64,000 bases of DNA from Rhodopirellula sp. P2 (GCF_028768465.1 NZ_CP118225.1:3081001-3145000); one strand, 5' to 3'. Numbered from the stretch's first letter, positions 43,709 through 53,442 are shown. Program-made: numbers and translations. The notes: generated from the letters alone by a model not told the origin.

Positions 43709-45412
43709 TTAAGCAGCGGGTTTAAGATAGGACGACAGGCGTTCGGCACGCGAAGGGCTCTGCATCTTCGCAACGGCCTTGGCTTCGATCTGACGCACTC
43801 GTTCCCGAGTCACTTTGAAGATCCGGCCGCACTCTTCGAGGGTGTAGCTGTATCCGTCGACGAGGCCGTAACGCAAACGAATGATTTCTCGTTCGCGGAA
43901 GGTGAGTGTCTTCAGCAGTTCATCGATCTTGTTGCGAAGCATGCCGCTGGCGGCGATCCGAACGGGATTGTCGGTTTCGCTGTCTTGGACAAATTCACCG
44001 AAGCTGCTGTCTTCGCCTTCTCCGACCGGGCGGTCGAGGCTGACGGGGTGGCGTCCGATGTCCATCACGCGGCGGACTTCTTCCAACGGCACGTCGGTCG
44101 CTTCGGCGATGTCTTCGTAGGTGGGTTCGCGACGCAGTGTTTGCGTCAGGCGCTTTTGTGCTTGGCGAAGTTTGCTGAGCACGTCGATCATGTGAACCGG
44201 GATTCGAATCGTGCGAGCTTGGTCAGCGATGGCCCGCGTGATCGCTTGGCGAATCCACCAAGTTGCGTAGGTGCTGAACTTGAAGCCGCGGCGGTACTCG
44301 TATTTGTCGACCGCTCGCATCAAACCGGTGTTGCCTTCTTGGATCAGGTCCAGGAATGACAGTCCGCGGTTGCGGTACTTTTTGGCGATCGATACGACCA
44401 GGCGAAGGTTGCCGGCGCTGAGTTCACGCTTGGTTGTTTCGTATTGGTCGAAGTGGCGGCGAACCTTGGCCATTCGGTTGTGCAAGCTGGTTGGGCTTTC
44501 TTGCGTGACCAGCATCAGTTCGCGAAGTTCTTGACGCAGGTCAGCCGCTTCGTCACGGCTCATCGCGTCATTGCCCAGTTCGACCAAGCGCTCGCGAATG
44601 AACGTCATGCGGCCGGAGATCTTTTCGAGTTGGTGCAGCAGTGGGGTGACCCGGCGGCTTCGCAGCGAAAGTTCTTCCACCAATTCCAAGCATTTGCGGC
44701 GGCGACGCAGGAATTGCTTGCGGACTTCGGCTTTCAGTCGAGGCGAGGCACTGCGGCGAACCAGGATTTCGAAGTCAGTTTTGTTCTTGGCGATCAGATC
44801 ATTCAGCGTTCGCAAGTTGTGCGGCATCCGCTGAGAGATTTGCTCTTTGGTCAATCGCTCGGTGAGCGAGACTTTGATCGTGCGGTCGAAGGGGAGTTCG
44901 CCCGCATGGACCTTTTGCAATGTGTCGACGGTGGCTCGCAAGGCGTAGTCCGTTTCCAGCAACGAGCGACGGTATTGCTTGCGAGTGATTTCGATTTTCT
45001 TCGCCAGTGCGATCTCTTCTTCGCGAGACAGCAAGGGGATCTCGGCCATTTGGCTGAGGTACATGCGAATGGGGTCTTCGCTGGCTTTGGGCAGATCAGC
45101 CGATGAGAAGCTTTGGGAAGCGGCTTCGTTTGCCAGGGCTTGTTCGGGCGACTCTTCGTCCGCGCCCAGTTCCGCCGGACGCAAGCCGCGGACATTGGGG
45201 GTGGGGCGGCGTGCGGCGGCGTCGCGGGCCTTCTTTTCCGAGGCTTCGATCAGTTGGATGCCGCGATTTTCCAGGGCCAACAGGAGTGAGTTGAGCTTCT
45301 CTGGATTGACGTCTTCGTCGGGCAGGTATGCGTTGACTTCATCGTAAGTGAGGAAACCATCCTTGGTTCCGCGGGCGATGAGTTGCGAAAGATCTTGGTC
45401 CATCAATTGCAT
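43709..45412 (-). CDS. rpoD: RNA polymerase primary-type sigma factor RpoD (SigA)
   Basis: The 567-residue sigma70 has region 1.2 ([10 protein letters not shown]), a basic non-conserved region (about 150-290), region 2 ([11 protein letters not shown] then [13 protein letters not shown]), region 3, and region 4 with [14 protein letters not shown] and the promoter-reading helix [10 protein letters not shown]. All core features of group 1/2 sigma factors are intact. ATG 45412 has a strong AGGAGG seven bases upstream. It lies 211 bases downstream of dnaG, recalling the rpsU-dnaG-rpoD macromolecular-synthesis operon. Confidence 0.93.
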   Translation of the reverse strand: MQLMDQDLSQLIARGTKDGFLTYDEVNAYLPDEDVNPEKLNSLLLALENRGIQLIEASEKKARDAAARRPTPNVRGLRPAELGADEESPEQALANEAASQSFSSADLPKASEDPIRMYLSQMAEIPLLSREEEIALAKKIEITRKQYRRSLLETDYALRATVDTLQKVHAGELPFDRTIKVSLTERLTKEQISQRMPHNLRTLNDLIAKNKTDFEILVRRSASPRLKAEVRKQFLRRRRKCLELVEELSLRSRRVTPLLHQLEKISGRMTFIRERLVELGNDAMSRDEAADLRQELRELMLVTQESPTSLHNRMAKVRRHFDQYETTKRELSAGNLRLVVSIAKKYRNRGLSFLDLIQEGNTGLMRAVDKYEYRRGFKFSTYATWWIRQAITRAIADQARTIRIPVHMIDVLSKLRQAQKRLTQTLRREPTYEDIAEATDVPLEEVRRVMDIGRHPVSLDRPVGEGEDSSFGEFVQDSETDNPVRIAASGMLRNKIDELLKTLTFREREIIRLRYGLVDGYSYTLEECGRIFKVTRERVRQIEAKAVAKMQSPSRAERLSSYLKPAA

Positions 45413-45623
45413 CGGAAAAACCTCCTGTTATGGGTCACGTTCCTTCATGGAACGTTCAGTCACGCTGATGTTTGCGGGAACCTGAATCACGTGATTCAGT
45501 TCAGCAATGACTGGAGTGTCGTGTTTTGAAATCTTTTCAAATGCGATTCATCATGAATCGCGAAACGCTTCCGTTGGGTCCGGTGTCGTGGCTCCTTTTC
45601 GTGGCGGTCTTGGTGGGTTCGTC

Positions 45624-47774
45624 TTAGCGTGGCGTTTGCCGGATTCGCTCGGCGGCAAAGAGTTGTTCCAGCATCGCGAGCTCTTCGTCTTCGGGCAAGG
45701 ATGCGGATTGTAATTTTGCAATCTGACGGGACTTCTCAGCGTCAAATTCACGTTCGCGAAATCGAGTCAAGATCGCGGTGTATCGTAGGTGGGGCTCGTC
45801 TAAAACGTGTCCCGCTCGCTGTTCGATTCGCTCTTGCAAACTGATGATTTGATTTTTCAAAAAATCATTTTCGAGCAGGACAAGCACGGAGTCGACATCC
45901 AGGTCGCGGCCTTGCAGATCCAGGTCTTGGTAGGCGGACAGGAGCATCTTGGCGGTGTTGGAGTACAGCCAAGACGGGTCGATTGATTCGACCGCCATCG
46001 CGGCGACTTCGGGGGACTCGATCAGGGTCTCAAACAGCTCGCGGTCAACGCCCGTGATCGGGGTGCCTTGTTCTGGTTCGTGAGCTTGCGGTGGGGCAGG
46101 ATGGTGCTGGTTGGGCCGCTGCGGGCCAGGCTGGGCATTGGGACGCTGAGGATGGGACGCGCCAAAATCGCTTGGGGCCGAGGAGCTGTAGTCGTCGAAG
46201 CCTTCGTCGATTCCAAATGCGGCGGCGTCTTCCATCGCTGCTTGCGCGAACGGGTCGAAGTCGTCCATGGGAGCCGCAGCGGCGGGTGGTCGGGCAGCCG
46301 GTCTCTGTGGCGCCGGGGCCCCGCTCGGTTTTGATTTCGGTGGGCCGTTGCTGGTGTTGGCTTTGCGGTAACGAGCTTGCTTGCGTTCGCGTTCAGCGGA
46401 TTCTTCGCGAACCGTTTCGAGACGCCGTTGCAGCCGCTCGACGGGCAACCCAAACGTTTGGCTCATGCGAACCAGCAGCTGGTCGATCTTCAGTTCGGTT
46501 TTGTCGCTCTTGGCCGGTGTCTTGGTCAGCACGCTCAGCATCGTTTCGATCGCAGTCGTGACCCGGTGTGTGTCGCGAGTGACGTCGACGCCTTCGGTCA
46601 AACGGTTCAGTTTGTGGTCCATCGCATCGGGAGCTTTCCCTGCCATGTCCAGCAAATTCGCAGCGGATTGTTGGGCCAGGAAGTCGGCCGGGTCCAGTCC
46701 ATCGGGGAGCGTCAGGATTCTCAGGTCAGCGTCGGCGGTGACGAACAGTTCCAGGACTTCTTCAGCCCGGCGTTTGCCAGCTTCATCGCCATCAAGAACC
46801 AGCACGACTCGATTGACAAAGCGTTTGAGCACGCGGATGTGCGACGCCGTCAGGGCGGTGCCCAGGACGGCGACACTGTGGTCGATCCCCGCCATCCGAG
46901 TGGCGACGACATCGGTGTAGCCCTCCATGACGAGGACTTCGTCAGCGGCCCGCATTGCGTCGCGAGCCAGGTGCAGCCCGTAGAGTTCGTTGGATTTGCG
47001 GAACAACATGGTCTCGGGACCATTGATGTACTTTGCACCGCCGTTGGATCCGTCGCCCTTGGCTTCCGCGATGCGGTTGGCAATCGCGGGGATGATTCGG
47101 CCGCCCAGCGAGATGGCATGGCCTTGAGCGTTGTCGATCGGGAACATCAACCGACCACGGAAACGGTCGTAGCAACCCGATTTGCCATCGCGGCCGATCG
47201 CGACTCCAGCGGCTTGGGCCACCGCTTCGGAGAACTTGTTTCGTTTCAGTACGTTGACCGCGAAGTCCCAGGAGTCGGGGGCGAAGCCGATCTTGAATAG
47301 TTCGCGATGGCTGTCATCAATGCCGCGGCTGGCGAGGTAGTCGCGGGCCATTTTGGCGTCGTCAGACTTTCCGCTGGCCAGTTCGTCGAAGTAGGCCCGG
47401 CAGACGAGGTCCACCGCCTTCATCAGGGTGGCTTTGTCGTCGGGGCTGCCCGGTTGAGTTTTGGGGCCGCGATTGAATTCGGGGATTTCGATCCCGGCTC
47501 GTTCGGCCAGGCTTCGCAGGGCGGTCGGGAAGTCCACGCCTTCGCGTTGCATGACGAAGCTGAAGACGTCCCCGCCGATGTCACAGACCCAGCATTTCCA
47601 AGACTGCCGTTCTTGGTTGATCGTCATCGACGGACGTGCGTCATTGTGGAATGGGCAGCGGGCAACGAAGTGACGGCCCTGCGGACGCAATTCCAGATCA
47701 TGCCCGATGACATCGACGATGTCAGTCGCGGCGCGAACTCGTTCTTTGACGTCGAAGTCCGTTGAAGAGGACAA
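45624..47774 (-). CDS. dnaG: DNA primase DnaG
   Basis: The 716-residue primase makes RNA primers at the replication fork. Its N-terminal CHC2 zinc domain is visible (C-P-F-H-N-D-A-R-P-S then C-W-V-C-D-I-G-G-D). The core and Toprim domains follow, with E in V-M-E-G-Y-T-D and D-x-D in V-L-D-G-D-E-A-G. A C-terminal helicase-binding region follows a long Pro/Gln/Ala-rich linker (about 490-610). TTG 47774 is the start: AGGAG at 47786-47782 sits seven bases upstream and the protein then begins as normal DnaG. The frame is open to 47867, but that extension has no family match. It precedes rpoD. Confidence 0.93.
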   Translation of the reverse strand: MSSSTDFDVKERVRAATDIVDVIGHDLELRPQGRHFVARCPFHNDARPSMTINQERQSWKCWVCDIGGDVFSFVMQREGVDFPTALRSLAERAGIEIPEFNRGPKTQPGSPDDKATLMKAVDLVCRAYFDELASGKSDDAKMARDYLASRGIDDSHRELFKIGFAPDSWDFAVNVLKRNKFSEAVAQAAGVAIGRDGKSGCYDRFRGRLMFPIDNAQGHAISLGGRIIPAIANRIAEAKGDGSNGGAKYINGPETMLFRKSNELYGLHLARDAMRAADEVLVMEGYTDVVATRMAGIDHSVAVLGTALTASHIRVLKRFVNRVVLVLDGDEAGKRRAEEVLELFVTADADLRILTLPDGLDPADFLAQQSAANLLDMAGKAPDAMDHKLNRLTEGVDVTRDTHRVTTAIETMLSVLTKTPAKSDKTELKIDQLLVRMSQTFGLPVERLQRRLETVREESAERERKQARYRKANTSNGPPKSKPSGAPAPQRPAARPPAAAAPMDDFDPFAQAAMEDAAAFGIDEGFDDYSSSAPSDFGASHPQRPNAQPGPQRPNQHHPAPPQAHEPEQGTPITGVDRELFETLIESPEVAAMAVESIDPSWLYSNTAKMLLSAYQDLDLQGRDLDVDSVLVLLENDFLKNQIISLQERIEQRAGHVLDEPHLRYTAILTRFREREFDAEKSRQIAKLQSASLPEDEELAMLEQLFAAERIRQTPR

Positions 47775-48405
47775 ACGAACGCTCCTGTCAAAAGGCCGGA
47801 TCAAAGTGTCGTTGGCGACAAATTCAACCAGCACGAACGCGGGGAGCATCCACCTCAGAAACGACATGCGGCGGGCAAGTCGAGCAAGATCTTCCTTGCT
47901 GGCTTGTCAACGGCTGCCGACCCAAATTGGATGCGGTCAGTGGAACGGTCAACCCGGCTCCGCGGCTGCGGAGTGATCGCCACTCTTCCTGAGTGACCGG
48001 CGGTTCGACGTTCCCTTTGGCAAACTGGGAAGGACGAGGTGCCGAGGCAAATTTCGATCCGGTTACATCCCTGTAGCGTAGTGTGTCAGCCGCGGCGGGG
48101 GGAATTCCCCAATTGGCAGGCTGCCCGCTTCGTTACAAGCATGCGAGAAGTTTGCTGGGGTTTCACGGACACGTCAATACCAATCTGTGGCGAAAGTGCA
48201 GGGGGCAAACTCTTTTCAATTTTCTTGCCTCGGGGCCATCCAACGCCGGGATCAAGCGTTCTCAGGCAGAGGGGCATCGGAAGAACCTCGCTTCTCGGCT
48301 ACTTTGGTTCGGGACGGCAAACGGGGTGCCCCTCCTGTTTGCCGTGCGTGTCCTGGGTGCTTGGTCGCCCGCATGACTCACTCCCAAGCCTCTTTGTAAT
48401 TCTTC
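47775..48405. other. Long intergenic region between dnaG and ABC-2 permease genes
   Basis: About 630 bases of divergent spacer. I find no credible gene. It contains a CTCCGC-GGCT-GCGGAG hairpin near 47957 and a larger dyad at 48314-48345. Promoters for both directions must lie here but could not be pinned down. Confidence 0.4.
48314..48345. repeat. Dyad upstream of ABC-2 permease operon
   Basis: ACGGCAAAC (48314-48322) pairs perfectly with GTTTGCCGT (48337-48345), and the enclosed GGGG/CCCC can extend the stem. It lies 60 bases before the permease ATG and could be a 5' mRNA structure or the end of an upstream transcript. Confidence 0.4.
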
Positions 48406-49359
48406 ATGGCGACCGCAACTTCGTCTTACCACGATCCCAATCCGGACTCGCATCACGTCGCCGCAACGACGTGGAGCGGTCGTGTGCGGGTGTGGAAAAA
48501 AATCTTCAGCACCGCTCTGTCAGAGCGTTTGGTGTATCGCGGGGATTTCGCGCTCGGGACATTGATGCGGTTCCTGCCGATCGTCACCCAGATCTTTTTG
48601 TGGTGGGCGATCTACGATTCGATCGCCGCCAGCCAGGCTGCCGAGAAAATGGTCGAGTCAGCAGTTGGCGGGGCTCAGCTTGATGCCGCCACCGATGCGG
48701 TGCAGATCGGCGGGTTCGGTTTTCGAGACATGGTGGCGTACTACTTGATCACCATGTTGGCCCGCGCCTTCTCCAGCATGCCGGGGTTGGCGTCCGGCAT
48801 CGCCCTTCAAATTCGCGAGGGTGAGATCAAGCGGTATCTCATTCAGCCCATCGATTTGCTCAGTTTTCTGCTGATCAACCGGATCGCTCACAAGGTCGCT
48901 TATTACGCGATCGCGTTTGCACCGTTCGGGTTGGTGTTCTTTCTCTGTCGCGATTACTTTGTGGGAGGGTTCCCGCCACCGCACCTGTTCCTCGCGTTCT
49001 TGGGATCGCTGGTGATGGGGTTCCTGATTGGCTTTTTCCTCGAAGCGGCCATCGGGATGATTGGATTCTGGTTCCTGGAAGTCTCGTCCTTGCTGTTTCT
49101 TTACATGCTGTTCAGTTTCTTCTTGTCAGGGCACATGTTTCCGATTTCGTTGTTGCCTGACAGCATCGAATGGTTCGTCAATTTGCTGCCCCTGAAGTAC
49201 TTGGCGTATTTCCCTGCCGCTGTGTTCCTGGGGAAAATTCCTGACGAAGACCTGCCGATGGAAATGGCGATCGAAGCGGCCTGGTTGACGTTCTTCATCG
49301 TCGTTTGTCGTTGGTCTTATTCCCGCGGTGTGGCTCGCTACAGCGGGTACGGAGGTTGA
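48406..49359 (+). CDS. ABC-2 type transporter permease (first of pair)
   Basis: The 317-residue protein has six predicted membrane helices and the ABC-2 permease pattern (R-G-D-F-A-L-G-T-L-M-R-F-L-P near helix 1; I-R-E-G-E-I-K-R-Y-L-I-Q-P-I-D coupling segment after helix 3; Q-P-I-D-L-L-S-F). Such permeases export polysaccharides, lipids, peptides or drugs together with a separate ATPase. The second permease gene starts four bases after its stop. No ATP-binding gene lies adjacent in this window: upstream is dnaG in the opposite direction, and downstream is the repeat array. The cargo is unknown. Confidence 0.8.
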   Translation: MATATSSYHDPNPDSHHVAATTWSGRVRVWKKIFSTALSERLVYRGDFALGTLMRFLPIVTQIFLWWAIYDSIAASQAAEKMVESAVGGAQLDAATDAVQIGGFGFRDMVAYYLITMLARAFSSMPGLASGIALQIREGEIKRYLIQPIDLLSFLLINRIAHKVAYYAIAFAPFGLVFFLCRDYFVGGFPPPHLFLAFLGSLVMGFLIGFFLEAAIGMIGFWFLEVSSLLFLYMLFSFFLSGHMFPISLLPDSIEWFVNLLPLKYLAYFPAAVFLGKIPDEDLPMEMAIEAAWLTFFIVVCRWSYSRGVARYSGYGG

Positions 49360-49363
49360 TCCG

Positions 49364-50317
49364 ATGCAGTCCAAATCAACAACGAACGAGGCGAATCAAG
49401 GCAATCCTTCGATGGACGACCAGTGGATGAGCGAGTCTGGGAGCTCGGGACGAGAAACCGGCTCCTCCGAATGGATGCGTTACGTTCGAGTGTTTGGGAC
49501 GTTTGCGCGCAACAGCTTGGTTCGCGACATGACGTTCCGCGCGAACTTCGTGATTGAATGCGTGAGCAGCATCGGTTGGACACTGATGAACGTCGGCTTC
49601 TACCTGATCATCTTCCAGTTCACCGGATCAATCGGAGCGGACACCGGCTGGGATCGCGAGCGATTCTTCCTGTTTCTGGCCACGACCTGGTTCATCAACT
49701 CCATCGTGCAAGCGTTCTTCATGCCCAACGCGGAAGAATTCAGTGAGCTGATTCGGACGGGCGGGTTGGACTTTGCCTTGCTGAAGCCGATCGACACGCA
49801 GTTTCTGATTTCGTTCCGAAGGGTCAGTTGGTCGTCATTGGCTAACTTCTTGGCGGGGTTGGTGATCGCTGGGGTAGCGCTGTCGAGGTTGGCCACACGA
49901 GAGGTCGACCCGCACATACCGAGCGTGTTGTCGCTGGTGCTCTACGTGCTGTTCTGCCTGTGCGGCGTCGTGATCATGTACAGCCTGATGATCTGTTTGT
50001 CGGCGACCAGCATTTGGTTGGGCCGAAACCAAACGCTCTATAACTTCTGGTTTTACATCACCAACTTCAGTCGTTACCCGATGGAGATCTACAACCGCGG
50101 TTGGGGCACGCCGATGTACGGCTTCTTCACCTTTGTGGTTCCGGTGTTGGTGGTGGTGAACGTTCCCGCTCGTTTGCTGGCCAAGCCAATCGATCCACGG
50201 ACCAACGAAGAGTGGATGTTGGTCGGTTGGGCGTTGGTCGCCACGGTGCTGAGCGTCACGTTCAGCCGCTGGGTCTTCCGACGGGCACTGGGCAGCTACC
50301 GCAGCGCCAGTTCGTAG
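49364..50317 (+). CDS. ABC-2 type transporter permease (second of pair)
   Basis: The 317-residue partner permease has a similar helix pattern (F-V-I-E-C-V-S-S-I-G-W-T-L-M-N-V-G-F-Y then E-L-I-R-T-G-G-L-D-F-A-L-L-K-P-I-D coupling segment). Start ATG 49364 has GGAGG eight bases upstream; an ATG at 49328 overlaps the first permease and lacks a site. Together the two would form a heterodimeric membrane channel. The ATPase must come from elsewhere. The family resembles the DUF990/ABC-2 group. Confidence 0.8.
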   Translation: MQSKSTTNEANQGNPSMDDQWMSESGSSGRETGSSEWMRYVRVFGTFARNSLVRDMTFRANFVIECVSSIGWTLMNVGFYLIIFQFTGSIGADTGWDRERFFLFLATTWFINSIVQAFFMPNAEEFSELIRTGGLDFALLKPIDTQFLISFRRVSWSSLANFLAGLVIAGVALSRLATREVDPHIPSVLSLVLYVLFCLCGVVIMYSLMICLSATSIWLGRNQTLYNFWFYITNFSRYPMEIYNRGWGTPMYGFFTFVVPVLVVVNVPARLLAKPIDPRTNEEWMLVGWALVATVLSVTFSRWVFRRALGSYRSASS

Positions 50318-50350
50318 GTTCGTCATCGGGACGAACGGTCGGGCCCCGGT

Positions 50351-50384
50351 CGCACCCAGGCACCAGTCGCACCCAGGCACCAGT
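50351..50384. repeat. Two direct copies of a 17-bp sequence before the array
   Basis: CGCACCCAGGCACCAGT occurs twice in tandem at 50351-50367 and 50368-50384, between the permease stop and the start of the large array. Its origin is unknown; it is not part of the array unit. Confidence 0.85.
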
Positions 50385-50410
50385 GCAGCGACAGAGCAGA
50401 GGCGTCTCAC

Positions 50411-52756
50411 GCCCCTGTGAGCCGCAGGCCGTTCGGCCCGGTTATCAACCCGGCATCCCCGCCCGCGCTAATCTTCCAGCCAACCAGGACCTCGCCCCCG
50501 GTGCTTGAACGCAACCGCGGCTAAGGCCGTGCGGCTCACAAAACCAGCGCCCGTGAGCCGAAGGCCGTTAGGCCCGGTTATCAACCCGGCATCCCCAACC
50601 GCGCTAATCTTCCAGCCAACCGAGATCTCGCTCCCAGTGCTTGAACGCAACCGCGGCTAAGGCCGTGCGGCTCACAAAACCAGCGCCCGTGAGCCGAAGG
50701 CCGTTCGGCCCGGTTGCCGAGCCGGCATCCCCGCCCGCGCTAATCTTCCAGCCAACCGAGCCCTCGCCCCAGGTGCTTGAACGCAACCGCGGCTAACGCC
50801 GTGCGGCTCACAAAACCAGCGCCCGTGAGCCGAAGGCCGTTAGGCCCGGTTGCCAACCCGACATCCCTAACCGCGCTAGCCTTCCAGCCAACCAAGACCT
50901 CGCCCCGGTGCTTGAACGCAACCGCGGCTAAGGCCGTGCGGCTCACAGAACCAGCGTCCGTGAGCCGAAGGCCGTTCGGCCCGGTTGCCAACCCGGCATC
51001 CCCAACCACGCTAATCTTCCAACCAACCGAGATCTCGCTCCCAGTGCTTGAACGCAACCGCGGCTAAGGCCGTGCGGCTCACAAAACCAGCGCCCGTGAG
51101 CCGAAGGCCGTTCGGCCCGGTTACCAAGCCGGCATCCCCAACCGCGCTAATCTTCCAGCCAACCGAGCCCTCGCCCCAGGTGCTTGAACGCAACCGCGGC
51201 TAAGGCCGTGCGGCTCACAAAGCCATCGCCCGTGAGCCGAAGGCCGTTAGGCCCGGTTACCAAGCCGGCATCCCTAACCGCGCTAGCCTTCCAGCCAACC
51301 AAGACCTCGCCCCAGTGCTTGAACGCAACCGCGGCTAAGGCCGTGCGGCTCACAGAACCAGCGCCCGTGAGCCGAAGGCCGTTAGGCCCGGTTGCCGAGC
51401 CGGCATCCCCGCCCGCGCTAATCTTCCAACCAACCAAGACCTCGCCCCGGTGCTTGAACGCAACCGCGGCTAAGGCCGTGCGGCTCACAGAACCAGCGTC
51501 CGTGAGCCGAAGGCCGTTCGGCCCGGTTGCCAACCCGGCATCCCCAACCACGCTAATCTTCCAACCAACCGAGATCTCGCTCCCAGTGCTTGAACGCAAC
51601 CGCGGCTAAGGCCGTGCGGCTCACAAAACCAGCGCCCGTGAGCCGAAGGCCGTTCGGCCCGGTTACCAAGCCGGCATCCCCAACCGCGCTAATCTTCCAG
51701 CCAACCGAGCCCTCGCCCCAGGTGCTTGAACGCAACCGCGGCTAAGGCCGTGCGGCTCACAAAGCCATCGCCCGTGAGCCGAAGGCCGTTAGGCCCGGTT
51801 ACCAAGCCGGCATCCCTAACCGCGCTAGCCTTCCAGCCAACCAAGACCTCGCCCCAGTGCTTGAACGCAACCGCGGCTAAGGCCGTGCGGCTCACAGAAC
51901 CAGCGCCCGTGAGCCGAAGGCCGTTAGGCCCGGTTGCCGAGCCGGCATCCCCGCCCGCGCTAATCTTCCAACCAACCGAGCCCTCGCCCCGGTGCTTGAA
52001 CGCAACCGCGGCTAACGCCGTGCGGCTCGCAGAACCAGCGTTCTGTGAGCCGAAGGCCGTTCGGCCCGGTTACCAAGCCGGCATCCCCAACCTCGCTAAT
52101 CTTCCAGCCAACCAAGCCCTCGCCCCAGTACTTGAACGCAACCGTGGCTAAGGCCGTGCGGCTCACAAAACCAGCGCCCGTGAGCCGAAGGCCGTTCGGC
52201 CCGGTTATCAACCCGGCATCCCCAACCACGCTAATTTTCCAGCCAACCGAGCCCTCGCTCCCAGTGCTTGAACGCAACCGCGGCTAAGGCCGTGCGGCTC
52301 ACAAAACCAGCGCCCGTGAGCCGAAGGCCGTTCGGCCCGGTTGCCGAGCCGGCATCCCCGCCCGCGCTAATCTTCCAGCCAACCGAGCCCTCGCCCCAGG
52401 TGCTTGAACGCAACCGCGGCTAACGCCGTGCGGCTCACAGAACCAGCGCCCGTGAGCCGAAGGCCGTTTGGCCCGGTTATCAACCCGGCATCCCCAACCG
52501 CGCTAATCTTCCAGCCAACCGAGATCTCGCTCCCAGTGCTTGAACGCAACCGCGGCTAACGCCGTGCGGCTCACAGAATCAGCGTCCGTGAGCCGACGGC
52601 CGTTAGGCCCGGTTGCCGAGCCGGCATCCCCAACCACGCTAATTTTCCAGCCAACCGAGCCCTCGCTCCAGTGCTTGAACGCAACCGCGGCTAACGCCGT
52701 GCGGCTCACAGAATCAGCGCCCGTGAGCCGGAGGCCGTTCGGCCCGGTTGCCAAGC
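50411..52756. repeat. Tandem array of about 17 units of 135/136 bp
   Basis: GTGCTTGAAC (once GTACTTGAAC) recurs at 50501, 50637, 50773, 50908, 51044, 51180, 51315, 51450, 51586, 51722, 51857, 51992, 52128, 52264, 52400, 52536 and 52671: ten intervals of 136 and six of 135 bases. A partial unit precedes the first anchor and another follows the last. Each unit holds a hairpin CGGCTCAC/GTGAGCCG around a variable 13-base loop, the short hairpin GGCC-GTTM-GGCC, and a CCGG-N8-CCGG element. Short open frames on both strands arise only from lack of stop codons; mixed 135/136 spacing breaks any shared frame. Bases 50908-51449 and 51450-51991 are near-identical four-unit blocks. I regard the array as non-coding. 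Confidence 0.95.
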
Positions 52757-52760
52757 CTCA

Positions 52761-52943
52761 GTGTCCCCAGTTGCGGAGGCTCACTTCTTGGTCACTTTCA
52801 CGGTGCCCGGGGAGATCGGCTTCGTCGTCGACATCCAGCCAGTCGGACACGGCGTCCCAACGCTGAAGTACTTGGCACCGTACGTTCATCGAGTCGCTAT
52901 GGACGAAAAGGTATGTGGAAGGCAAAACGGTGTATCCGCATAG
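52761..52943 (+). pseudogene. Internally deleted IS91-family transposase fragment
   Basis: In one plus-strand frame the translation reads A-H-F-L-V-T-F-T-V-P-G-E, then F-V-V-D-I-Q-P-V-G-H-G-V-P-T-L-K-Y-L-A-P, then Y-V-H-R-V-A-M. The first piece resembles the early F-L-V-T-F-T-L-P-E-E-L segment of IS91-type (HUH/Y2) transposases, and the second resembles their central W-V-V-H-x-x-P-V-G-x-G...L-K-Y-L-A-P-Y-V-x-R-V-A segment. These are normally separated by more than 100 residues. So this is a relic with an internal deletion; the catalytic tyrosines are not present. It begins within a few bases of the end of the tandem array. Confidence 0.65.
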
Positions 52944-53304
52944 CCGCAAAGGACAAAGCGACACCGGACAACCAGCATAGCATCGCGACGATTGTGACTG
53001 CGAACCAATTGATCGGCAGCGATCGCAAGAACCCAGTTGGAGCGACTCCAAAAGCAACCTCAGCCGACAAGGCACCACACGATAGAATCGCGATGACGGC
53101 CGCCCACAGGCCAGAAGTACCAGTCGGATGTCGCATCCAGCCAAGGTAGAACGCTACCAAGGAAGCGACAGCGAGTGGAATGAACAGCTCGCATTCCGGC
53201 GAACCGTTTGCGATGCATGAAGACCTTACTCCGAGGTGGACGGCGATCACGGCGGTAGCGATGAGCAGATGGCGTGTCGAGAACTGCAGTAGGTGGTTTT
53301 GCAT
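52897..53304 (-). CDS. Small polytopic membrane protein
   Basis: The 135-residue protein has about four membrane helices. Its N-terminus (L-L-Q-F-S-T-R-H-L-L-I-A-T-A-V-I-A-V) matches a recurrent planctomycete motif, F-S-x-R-x-L-L-x-x-T-x-V-x-A, found on many small membrane proteins of unknown function. No catalytic motifs are seen. It is antisense to the end of the transposase relic. No neighbour suggests a role. Confidence 0.6.
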   Translation of the reverse strand: MQNHLLQFSTRHLLIATAVIAVHLGVRSSCIANGSPECELFIPLAVASLVAFYLGWMRHPTGTSGLWAAVIAILSCGALSAEVAFGVAPTGFLRSLPINWFAVTIVAMLCWLSGVALSFAAMRIHRFAFHIPFRP

Positions 53305-53442
53305 TGTTCGGAATTCCTCATCGGCGAACGGTAGGAATCACGGCGAACGACTTGCAAGCAGTGGAGAAAACGGACCACCCGTCCTCCTTTGAATCACATG
53401 GTTCGTCGCTTACGTTGCCCGCAAGCCAATCATGACAGCGTG

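Noticed and set aside
46377-47300. 307-residue plus-strand open frame opposite dnaG
   Set aside because: Antisense shadow of the DnaG core and Toprim domains; no ribosome site.
47868-48405. Small genes in the dnaG upstream spacer
   Set aside because: Frames of 60-100 codons occur on both strands, but none has a ribosome site, consistent codon use or domain.
50468-52754. Series of 60-150-residue reading frames on both strands of the repeat array, suggesting a repeat protein family
   Set aside because: They simply repeat the unit sequence. Spacing alternates between 135 and 136 bases so frames break, there is no ribosome site, and both strands are equally open.
50411-52756. CRISPR array
   Set aside because: The period is 135/136 bases with nearly the whole unit repeated. 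There are no unique spacers and no cas genes.
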